The notes below the pieces were generated by a model. That model saw nothing but the letters and a program-made list of their open reading frames with translations. It did no database searches and had not been told where the DNA came from. Shown here piece after piece: positions 7,230 through 14,704 of a stretch of DNA of 59,928 bases (position 1 is its first letter; each line of letters opens with the position of its first letter). Location: positions 1 through 59,928 of the forward strand of contig SIRX01000012.1 of the NCBI GenBank assembly GCA_004563715.1, in the 5' to 3' direction. The DNA comes from Actinomycetota bacterium (GTDB lineage Bacteria; Actinomycetota; Rubrobacteria; Rubrobacterales; Rubrobacteraceae). Both the position numbers and the translations under genes were made by a program.

Positions 7230-10200
7230 GGTTACCCTGAACTCCTTCGCCGGGCTCTTGCTGGGGCGGTGGTCGCGGTCTCCGGCGAAGCTCGCCCGTA
7301 CCGTGTAGACCCCGGGGGGTCCGGCCTTGTGACGGAAGCTGTAGCGGGAGTTCTTGAGCGACAAGGATCTGTTGACGACCGTCTGCCCGCCGCGCTTGAT
7401 GACCAGCTTGACCTTACCCCCGTGCCGGGGCTTCACCGCGCCGGAGAGGGTAACGATCCGTCCGCGCTTTACGGAGGCGGAGGACGACTTCAAGGAGACC
7501 GCGGACTTTGCCTTTGCCGGGCTCGTCGCAGAGGTCTCCAGGGGCATGAGCGGATGATAGCTGCTGGCCAGCGGGTTGTCCGGGCTGCGTAGCGGTGAGG
7601 GACTCAGCGCGGCCGCGGCCGACGGCCGCGTGTAGACCCGCATGAGGCCCCACAACCCGCCCGAGAGGTTGTGCCGGTACATCCCGTCGGCGTACCGGTA
7701 GTCGCCCGCGTAGCCGTTGCCCGCGCTTCTGAGGTGGACGTTGAGCGCCCGGCTGACGCTCATGCCGCCCTGCACGGCGACCCGGGGCGAGCCGGGGTCG
7801 CCGGGGAAGACGTTCCAGGCGTGGCCGAGCTGCTCGAAGGAGTGCTGGCGCTGCTTATCCGCGCCCTGCAGCACCCGCATCCGCACCCGGTCTCCGGCGT
7901 AGGCCCGGAATACCGGGGTGTCCGGGTCGCCGTGCACCCGGGAGCTGTACACGTTGGCCATCTCCCGGCCGTTCATCGGGTTTGCAGCCGTGGCCTCGCC
8001 CGCCTCCCGGCCGCCGAAGCGGTGCCGGAACTGGGCGGTGCCGTAGTTAAAGCCCTTCTCGCCCTGGTCTATGTGGTCGTTGGCCTGGCCGGGCGGCTCG
8101 TTCGGGTCGGAGGACTCCTCGATGGGCGCACCGGACCTGTCCCGGAGGTTCAGGCCGTCCTGGAAGAAGGCCGTGAACTCGCGGAAGTCGTTGTTCTTGC
8201 CCGGCACCCGGATGTCGGCGGAGACGCCGCTCTGGATCTTCTTGCCCGTCAGCGGGTCGTGGTAGGTAGCGCCCTTGGGCTCTATGGTGAGCCCGGCGAA
8301 GAGGCCGTGGTGGCGGTGGGCCCGCACGTCGCCGAAGTCGGTGAGGTTGATGGTCCCGAGCTCGCCGTCGGCGTACCAGCGGTAGAGCCTGGACTCGTCG
8401 GGGCCGACCGTCTGGTCCCGGTTGTAGCCGACCGCCGTGCCGTCGGAGCCGCGCACGTCGTACTTGACGAGTTGCGGGTTGAGCGAGACCCGCAGGCCGG
8501 CCCTGGTGCCCGTGTCGGGCTCCAGCGGCGGTTGGGCGTCGCCGTCGGTTCCGGCGTTGCCGTGCCTCAGGAAGTTGGAGGTGAGCTTGTTGGTGAGACG
8601 CACCTCGATGCAGTCGCCCGCGTTGGCCCGGAGCACCATCGGCTCGGTCTTCTTCTCCGCCCGGACGCGGGCCACCGTCTGGTTGGCGGTCTCGCCGGGA
8701 CGGGATAGGGCATAGATCAGGCCGTAGGGATCGTTGTCGCCCTGCTTGTTGTAGACGAGCTTTTTCTCCAGGGCCACGACGCTGAACTTCCTGGTCGGCG
8801 CCCCGACTTTGCACGGGTTGCCGGGCGAGCTGGACCCGGGCGGCGTAACCGCGCTGGGCGTGGGGGCCTGGGGTCCGGCCGGCGGCACGTTGTCCGGCAG
8901 GGGCAGGAGCGAGGGGACCCGGCTGCCGCGGGCCCGCAGGATGCCCCACATGCCCATGTACAGGTCGTCCACGTTCTGGCTGGAGTAGAGGTAGTCCCCG
9001 ACGCAACTCTCGGCGTTGGCCCCGCACTCTATCTTCGGGACCCTGAAGTTGAACGCCTCGGAAATGCCGACGTCCTGGGAGGCGACGAGCGGCGACCGGG
9101 GATCTTCGACGTCCTCGCGCCAGCGCATGCCGTTTATGGAGAAGGTGTGCTGGTGCTCCTGGGAGCCCTGGATCAGGCGCACCTGCACCGGGTCTTCGGC
9201 GTAGGCTTCGAGCACCGGGGTGGCCGGGTCGCCGTGGACCGTGGAGCTGAAGACGTGCGCCGGGTCCGTGCGCTGGCCGTCCCGGTCTTGGCGCAGCGGG
9301 AACGGCGCGTTGCGGTAGTTGATGCCCACGATGCCCGGGTCCTCGTCGGGGTAGCTCTCCGGCGCGTTCGGGCCGACGAACACGTCGTTACGGTTCGCCG
9401 GGTTGCCGCCCGCCCGCGTCAGAGACACGAAGTCCTGGTAGGCGAGGCCGTACTCGCGGAAATCGTCCCTGGCCCCAGGGCCGATCACGTCCATCGCCGC
9501 CCCCGCCGCGTCGCCCTCGCAACCCTGGGCCGCGGGGCAGTTCGGGGCGCCGGGGACGTTGCCGTTGCCGGGCTGGTAGAACTCACCCGTCCTGGGGTTG
9601 CGGAAGTTCATGCCCGCGGGCTCGACGAGGAGGCCGGCGAACTGCCCGCGGTTCTGGTCTATGGCCGGGAAGTGGTGGTCGTGGGAGAAGGCCGTGCGCA
9701 GCTCGTAGTCCGCGTACCAGCGCTCGCGGATGGTCTGCCCCGGTTGCACCCCGCCGCTCCACGAGGGGTTCCAGGTCGCAGGGTTCGGGAGCGTGCAGCC
9801 GTTCGCTTCGTCACAGCTCCTCTGGCCGCTGGCGACCTGCCGGTTGAAGTTCATCTGCTCCTCGGTAAAGGCGGCCTGCTGGTAGTTCCAGCCGTTGGAA
9901 GCCCCGTCGGAGGCGAGCACGTCGAACTTCACCAGGTGGATGTGCTGGCCCATCATGTTGGTCTGGGTCAACCGGACGAAGGCGTCGCCGCCGAACCAGT
10001 TGGGGAGCAGGTTCGTGAGGTTGAAGTTCACGCAGTCGCCCGCGTTTACCCGCACGAAGAGCGGCTCGGGCTGGTTTCTGTAGGAGCCGTTGGGGTTCCT
10101 GGCGAGCATCCGGGGCACGTCCTTGTCGAGGACGAGGAAACGGCCCTGGGTGTCGTGCCAGCCGGCTTCGTTGTACACGATGTCGCGCTGCATGACGGAG

Positions 10201-12845
10201 ACGTTGTAGGTAACCTCGCGGGCCCCCGGCGGGCAGGGGTCGGCGAACGGGGCTCCGGGCTCGCCCAGGGAGCCGCCGTTGCTGCGCCGCCGCACCTGCT
10301 CCTCGACCTCCAGCTTCTCGGCGAGCCGCTTCTCCAGGGGATCGGTGAGGTCGAGCTGCGCCGGGTCGAGGGCCTTGCCGGCCACGACCCGGGTCGCCGC
10401 GACCTTCTGGTCGGGGTTGTTGGGATCGGGCTCCTGTACGCTGCCCGGCGGTTGGGGCGCCCGCCAGCCGTACTCGCCGGGGATAAAGCGCGGGAAGCCG
10501 GGGTTGTCCACCGTGGGCCGGGGCGGGGCCGTCCTGTCGGGGAGCTTCACGAGCTGGCGGACCTTCGTGCCGTCGGGAGTCTTTCCGGTGCCGTTCTCGT
10601 ACACGTCGTGCACCCGCAGGAGCGACCAGAAGCCCTCGGCGAAGTGCGGGTAGAGGTGGCAGTGGAAGATAGAGTCCCCGAAGGTACCCGGCTGGCTGCC
10701 GGCCCCGTAGAGCAGGTCGGCGGTGAACGTCTCGCCCGGCCCGAAGGTCTGGGAGTCGAGGGTGGAGGAGTTGGGGTTCCTGGGGTTGAAGGTCGCCTTG
10801 TCCTTAGGGTTGGCGAGCCACTGGTGGGCGTGGAGGTGGAAGACGTGCGTCTCGGCCACGCCGGCCATGGCGTACCGGATCTTGGTCGGGTCCCCGACGT
10901 AGGAGTGGGTGACGTTGGCCACGTAACAGGAGCCCTTGCCCGCGAGCTTCGCCTCCAGGCCGCAGTCCTCCCGGCCCGGCTCCCAGGGGCTCTCCCGGGT
11001 CGCCTTGCCGCTGGCGAGCTTTACGAGGGACGGGTCGCCGTAGCCCCAGGAGGAGAGAGAGACCTCTTCCCCGAGGCCGTCGGCCGGGAGCCGGCCGGCT
11101 TCCTCCCGGTTGCGCTGCGGCTCGGTGCCGTAGTTGAAGCCGTGGCCCACCAAGCCGGGCTGGACCTCGTTGTAGTCCTGGGCGAGCTGCACGCTCTCCC
11201 GGAAAGAAGCGGCGCCCACCGGGCGGATGTCCGCGTCCACGTAGGGGTCGCCGCTGGACTTGGTGACCCGGGTGTGGTTCGTGGTCCCGTTGTAGAGCGG
11301 CTGGCCGGTCTCCGGGTCGGTCCACCGGGAGCCCGCAGGCTCGACCGCCACCGCGCCGTAGAGGCCGTGGGCGTTGGATCCGGCATCCTCCTCCTCGCCG
11401 CTGGTCATCGTCTGGCTGCGGAACAGGTGGAGGCCCTCCTCGTTCGGGGCCTGCCAGAAGTAGGTGGTGGACTGGCCGATGCCGACCGTCGTGTCCTTGT
11501 TGAAGCCCACCGCGCCGCCGTCAGAGGTCTTGGCGTCGTAGGCCATGCCGCGCACCTGCATGGAGGCCCGCGGGTTCACCAGCCGCCCGCTCCACTGGGT
11601 CGGGCTCAGCTCGTTTTTGAAGTTGATCTTGATGCACTCCCCGGCGTTGGCCCGCAGGATGAGGGGCCGGGGACGCAGACGCCGGTTTCCGGCTGGGTCA
11701 TCAGCCGCGTTGGCTGCGAGCGGCCGGAACCAGTTTTTGGTGGCCAGCTTGTCGCCCTGGAGCACGTAGACCTGGCCGTCGGGGTCGAGGTCGCCCCAGC
11801 GGTTGAAGGGTATGGCCACGTTGACGGCGGCCACGCTGTACGAGCGGTCGTAGGAGGCGGCGGAGCACGCCGGCGCGGCCTGGGCCTCGGCCGGCCGCGA
11901 GAAACCTTCGAAGAAGCCCAGCCCGAAAACGACCGCTACCGCCGCCGCCAGCCCGGCGACGACGGCGGCGGTCCGGGGCCGCCAGAAGCCCACGACCTTC
12001 GGCTCCTCCCACGGCAGCCCGCGCAGGGCGGCGAAGCCGAGCAGGATCAGGAAACCCGCGCCGAGCACCGCGCCCGCGTCGCCCAACGCCTGCGCCAGGA
12101 AAGTTTCCGGCGTGGTGTGCCGCATGGCGAGGCCGTTCGTGGGGACGCTCAGGACACCATAAGCGGCCGCGAGGCCGAGCGCCCAAACGACGTTGGCGGA
12201 GAGGCCGTCCCGGAGCCCGGAAGCGGCGACGGCCCGCCGGGCCAGCGGGGAGACCGACCAGACGACGAGCCCGGAGAGCGGTAGGGCGAGAACCGAGACC
12301 CAGGCCCAGTGCAGCAGGGGAGCGGGGGCGTGGGCCTCGGGCATCCCCGCGTGAAGCGCGTGCAGCACCGCGCCGGTCCCAAACGCCAGGAGCGTGGCCG
12401 GCAAGAGGTAAGCGCGGGTGGAGGAGAAGCCCCGGGCGAGGGCCAGCAGCAACAAGACCAGCGCCAGCTCCGAAGCCGTGGCGGAGATACCGAGGGCGTC
12501 GACCGGATGCGCCTCGCCCGTGTGCGGCCCGAGCGGCAGGCCCGCCGTGTGCATCGAGACGAAGAGTGAGATCAACGCCAGGTTGCCGGCCACACCGGCG
12601 AGCAAGAGCCGCCGTTCCGGCCAGCGCAGGAGGACCACCCCGTAGAGGCCCTGGGCGAGCGCCACAAAGAGGAAAAAGAAGCCGTAGCCCCACCACTCCC
12701 CGAGGTGGTCGGGCACTACCCAGAGGTGGATCATGGCCGCCGCCAGGGAGAGCGCGGCGGCCGGGTAGATCGCCAGCTCCAGGCCCAGGCCGGCGCCCAG
12801 GTGCCGGGCTACGCTCGTCCTGGAACTGCTCGGCGCTGTCGTCAT
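7224..12845 (-). CDS. Giant multicopper oxidase fused to an N-terminal membrane domain
   Basis: A protein of about 1,873 residues. Residues 1 to ~315 form a polytopic membrane region with many histidines near its helices (MIHLWVVPDH, SMHTAGLPLGPHTGEAH, HALHAGMPEAH). The remainder is a chain of cupredoxin-like domains. Visible copper motifs (approximate residues) are HLHAHQW (667), FHCHLYPHFAEGFW (725, type-1-like Cys), GQHIHLVKFD (965), SHDHHFP (1052), QEHQHTFSING (1228), RAHRHHGLF (1503) and KQRQHSF (1660). The last ~90 residues are an Ig-like module. Ligand pairs spread over many domains recall six-domain or manganese-oxidase (MnxG-like) enzymes, so oxidation of a metal ion or organic substrate outside the membrane is likely; the substrate is unknown. 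An in-frame ATG exists upstream at 12950, but ATG 12845 has GGAGG nine bases before it and is preferred. Element D lies 70 bases upstream and CopC/CopD are adjacent. Confidence 0.85.
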   Translation of the reverse strand: MTTAPSSSRTSVARHLGAGLGLELAIYPAAALSLAAAMIHLWVVPDHLGEWWGYGFFFLFVALAQGLYGVVLLRWPERRLLLAGVAGNLALISLFVSMHTAGLPLGPHTGEAHPVDALGISATASELALVLLLLALARGFSSTRAYLLPATLLAFGTGAVLHALHAGMPEAHAPAPLLHWAWVSVLALPLSGLVVWSVSPLARRAVAASGLRDGLSANVVWALGLAAAYGVLSVPTNGLAMRHTTPETFLAQALGDAGAVLGAGFLILLGFAALRGLPWEEPKVVGFWRPRTAAVVAGLAAAVAVVFGLGFFEGFSRPAEAQAAPACSAASYDRSYSVAAVNVAIPFNRWGDLDPDGQVYVLQGDKLATKNWFRPLAANAADDPAGNRRLRPRPLILRANAGECIKINFKNELSPTQWSGRLVNPRASMQVRGMAYDAKTSDGGAVGFNKDTTVGIGQSTTYFWQAPNEEGLHLFRSQTMTSGEEEDAGSNAHGLYGAVAVEPAGSRWTDPETGQPLYNGTTNHTRVTKSSGDPYVDADIRPVGAASFRESVQLAQDYNEVQPGLVGHGFNYGTEPQRNREEAGRLPADGLGEEVSLSSWGYGDPSLVKLASGKATRESPWEPGREDCGLEAKLAGKGSCYVANVTHSYVGDPTKIRYAMAGVAETHVFHLHAHQWLANPKDKATFNPRNPNSSTLDSQTFGPGETFTADLLYGAGSQPGTFGDSIFHCHLYPHFAEGFWSLLRVHDVYENGTGKTPDGTKVRQLVKLPDRTAPPRPTVDNPGFPRFIPGEYGWRAPQPPGSVQEPDPNNPDQKVAATRVVAGKALDPAQLDLTDPLEKRLAEKLEVEEQVRRRSNGGSLGEPGAPFADPCPPGAREVTYNVSVMQRDIVYNEAGWHDTQGRFLVLDKDVPRMLARNPNGSYRNQPEPLFVRVNAGDCVNFNLTNLLPNWFGGDAFVRLTQTNMMGQHIHLVKFDVLASDGASNGWNYQQAAFTEEQMNFNRQVASGQRSCDEANGCTLPNPATWNPSWSGGVQPGQTIRERWYADYELRTAFSHDHHFPAIDQNRGQFAGLLVEPAGMNFRNPRTGEFYQPGNGNVPGAPNCPAAQGCEGDAAGAAMDVIGPGARDDFREYGLAYQDFVSLTRAGGNPANRNDVFVGPNAPESYPDEDPGIVGINYRNAPFPLRQDRDGQRTDPAHVFSSTVHGDPATPVLEAYAEDPVQVRLIQGSQEHQHTFSINGMRWREDVEDPRSPLVASQDVGISEAFNFRVPKIECGANAESCVGDYLYSSQNVDDLYMGMWGILRARGSRVPSLLPLPDNVPPAGPQAPTPSAVTPPGSSSPGNPCKVGAPTRKFSVVALEKKLVYNKQGDNDPYGLIYALSRPGETANQTVARVRAEKKTEPMVLRANAGDCIEVRLTNKLTSNFLRHGNAGTDGDAQPPLEPDTGTRAGLRVSLNPQLVKYDVRGSDGTAVGYNRDQTVGPDESRLYRWYADGELGTINLTDFGDVRAHRHHGLFAGLTIEPKGATYHDPLTGKKIQSGVSADIRVPGKNNDFREFTAFFQDGLNLRDRSGAPIEESSDPNEPPGQANDHIDQGEKGFNYGTAQFRHRFGGREAGEATAANPMNGREMANVYSSRVHGDPDTPVFRAYAGDRVRMRVLQGADKQRQHSFEQLGHAWNVFPGDPGSPRVAVQGGMSVSRALNVHLRSAGNGYAGDYRYADGMYRHNLSGGLWGLMRVYTRPSAAAALSPSPLRSPDNPLASSYHPLMPLETSATSPAKAKSAVSLKSSSASVKRGRIVTLSGAVKPRHGGKVKLVIKRGGQTVVNRSLSLKNSRYSFRHKAGPPGVYTVRASFAGDRDHRPSKSPAKEFRVTR

Positions 12846-12914
12846 ACGGACCGTCCTCCGCTCTTTGACTCTCCGGGTGGTGCAAGGTGAATAATGGACC
12901 CGGCGGACCCCACC

Positions 12915-12959
12915 GCCATCGTAAATATGAGCGATCTTTGCGTAGCCCAAGTGGGCTAG
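12915..12959 (-). promoter_or_regulatory. Shared upstream element, copy D
   Basis: + strand: GCCATCGTAAATATGA, GCGATC, TTTGCG, TAGCCCA-AG-TGGGCTA. The 7-2-7 inverted repeat is perfect here. The first dyad is ATCG/CGAT with a slightly longer loop. It lies 70 bases upstream of the multicopper oxidase start. Confidence 0.7.
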
Positions 12960-13026
12960 AGCCCCCGCTATAAGGCGAGGGAAGGCGGTTTAGAGAGGTC
13001 GGATCCGGCTAGTCTCGAGGCACGCC

Positions 13027-14028
13027 CTATTCGAGCACGGACCCGGCGGGCGGGAGGCTCGTCAGAAAGCCGGCGGCGACAAAGATCCCCACCGCCAGCG
13101 CCAGCTCGGCGCCGACCATGCGCCCGAGCGGCCCGCGGCCCTTGTCTATGAAGTTGATCCCGCCGACCGCCAGCAGCAGCACCATGAGGCCGAGTTTCAT
13201 GATGAGCGCCCGCCCGTAGGGCGTGCCGACGAGCCCGGCGAGGCTCGGTATCTGGGCCAGGGCTGCGTAGATGCCGGTGACGACGATGAGCATAACCGCC
13301 AGGGTCGCCACCCGCGAGAAACGCCGGACCGTTCCGATGCGTAGCTTGTTGCCGTCATCGGGCTCCAGCGGGCGGAGCGGCCCGAGCAGGAGCAGCGGGA
13401 AGCCGAGCAGCCCCCCCATCCAGAGCGCCGCCCCGACCACGTGCAGCCAGCTGGCCAGCAGGGCGACGCCGCCCTCCGCCGCCGCGTGGCCCTGCAGGGC
13501 CAGCGTGGCGAGCATGGCGGCACCCGGGACGGTGGCTGCCCACCAGCCCAGCACGCCCGGCCGCCGGTAGGCCCACGCCGCCAGGAGCACCGTGAGCAGC
13601 CCGAGGCCGAGCCGTACCGCCCAGAGGCGTCCGGTCCGGGTGCCGGATAACGCCTCCCAGAACAACCCCGGGCTCAAGGGCTCTCCGGAGGCGCGCACGG
13701 CGAAGAGCGAGAGCTCCGCCACCCCGGCGGCCGCGAGCAACCCGAGCAGAAACAGCGCCGCGCGGGCAAACCAGCGTCCGGCCCCCAGGCCGGTTTCGAA
13801 CCCCAGGTTCCGGCTGACCGGAAACCAGACCAGGGCCGCGAAGGCGACCAGCCCGGCGAGGAAGACCGCAGACCCCTGAGCCGCCCCGTGGGCGATCCCC
13901 ACGGCGGTTACGAACCGCGGCTCGGTCACCAGCTCACCCTGAGCCCGGGCGACGCCCGGCACCGCCAGCCCCGCGGCGACGGCCAGCGCCAGGGAGATTC
14001 CGGCACGTCGCAGAGCGTTCCCCGTCAA
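13027..14028 (-). CDS. copD: CopD family copper membrane protein
   Basis: A 333-residue membrane protein with a cleavable-looking N-terminus (ISLALAVAAGLAVPGVARA) and about eight hydrophobic helices, consistent with the CopD domain that takes part in copper uptake across the inner membrane with CopC. Conserved helix histidines are visible: GIAHGAAQG near residue 48, QGHAAAEGG and SWLHVVGAALWMGGL. The SWLHVxGAxxWxGG signature is typical of CopD. The start is TTG 14028, three bases after the stop codon of copC, so the two are translationally linked. Both are minus strand downstream of the protease gene. Related CopD proteins can be fused to CopC; here they are separate. Confidence 0.88.
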   Translation of the reverse strand: MTGNALRRAGISLALAVAAGLAVPGVARAQGELVTEPRFVTAVGIAHGAAQGSAVFLAGLVAFAALVWFPVSRNLGFETGLGAGRWFARAALFLLGLLAAAGVAELSLFAVRASGEPLSPGLFWEALSGTRTGRLWAVRLGLGLLTVLLAAWAYRRPGVLGWWAATVPGAAMLATLALQGHAAAEGGVALLASWLHVVGAALWMGGLLGFPLLLLGPLRPLEPDDGNKLRIGTVRRFSRVATLAVMLIVVTGIYAALAQIPSLAGLVGTPYGRALIMKLGLMVLLLAVGGINFIDKGRGPLGRMVGAELALAVGIFVAAGFLTSLPPAGSVLE

Positions 14029-14032
14029 GGCC

Positions 14033-14593
14033 CTACCGCCTCCGCAGCATCAGGCCCCCCAGGGCCAGCGCGCCCAGCGCGAGCGCCCCGATCCCCAGTA
14101 CCGCGTATAAAGCGGTGGAGGCCGCGCCGCGCTCCGGGCCGGACGATGAATCGCCGCCCGACGCCGGCTCTTCCGAACCTGTTCCCTCGTCCTCCGCGAC
14201 CGCCGGCTCCGAACCGGAGCGGGCGCTGAACTGGTAGGAGCCTTCTATGACGTGCCCGTCGACGCCCGTGTAGCGGTACTCGGCCGTGTAGGAACCCGCG
14301 GGCAGGCCGTCCTTCAGGTCTACCATCAGGGTGGTGGGGGCATCCGGGTCTACCCGCGCGTTGTCCTCGTCCACCCGCCCGCCCGCCTCGTCGTAGACTT
14401 GTAGCGGGCTGAACTCAGCCTCCACCGGCTCCTCCAGGAAGAGCTGTACCCGCTCGGGCACCGTCTCCAACTCCTCTCCCGGCTCCGGCGCGGACCTTAC
14501 GATCTGCGTGTGGGCCGTGGCAACACCGGCGGCGCCCAACAGCAAACCCCCGGCCAGAAACACAGCCGCTATTATGATAGTAGCACGCAACAC
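14033..14593 (-). CDS. copC: CopC domain copper-binding protein with C-terminal membrane anchor
   Basis: A 186-residue protein. The signal peptide ends VATA and the predicted mature protein begins with His (HTQIVRSAPEPGE), the N-terminal histidine that, with a second His, forms the copper 'histidine brace' in CopC. The second conserved His lies in DGHVIEGSYQF. The beta-sandwich spans to about residue 125, then an acidic Ser/Gly linker and a transmembrane helix (YAVLGIGALALGALALGGLM) ending RRR, so copper binding occurs at the outer face. Start GTG 14593 has GGAGG six bases upstream; an ATG further upstream (14647) has no comparable site. It overlaps functionally with copD directly downstream. 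Confidence 0.9.
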   Translation of the reverse strand: MLRATIIIAAVFLAGGLLLGAAGVATAHTQIVRSAPEPGEELETVPERVQLFLEEPVEAEFSPLQVYDEAGGRVDEDNARVDPDAPTTLMVDLKDGLPAGSYTAEYRYTGVDGHVIEGSYQFSARSGSEPAVAEDEGTGSEEPASGGDSSSGPERGAASTALYAVLGIGALALGALALGGLMLRRR

Positions 14594-14704
14594 AGAGTGC
14601 CTCCCTCCTGGCTCCGGCCGTCGCAACCAGTTTGCCACCGGTGGCATGGAATCGCGTCCCTCATTTGGGCTATTTTTCTTTTTCGGCCGTTCATCGCGCG
14701 GCGT

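Noticed and set aside
9147-12284. Very long open frame antisense to the multicopper oxidase (plus strand)
   Set aside because: Its product is Val/Gly/Arg-rich without domain signals, and the minus strand carries clear copper motifs. Such frames arise from GC-rich codon bias.
12846-12950. N-terminal extension of the multicopper oxidase to an in-frame ATG at 12950
   Set aside because: The extension would be translated across the shared regulatory element, whereas ATG 12845 has a strong ribosome binding site and is followed by a membrane domain.
14634-14672. Possible seventh copy of the shared element upstream of copC
   Set aside because: Only TTTGGGCTA at 14664-14672 and a GCCACC/GGTGGC dyad are present, with the wrong spacing and without the GCGAT stem. 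It may be a half-site but cannot be supported.
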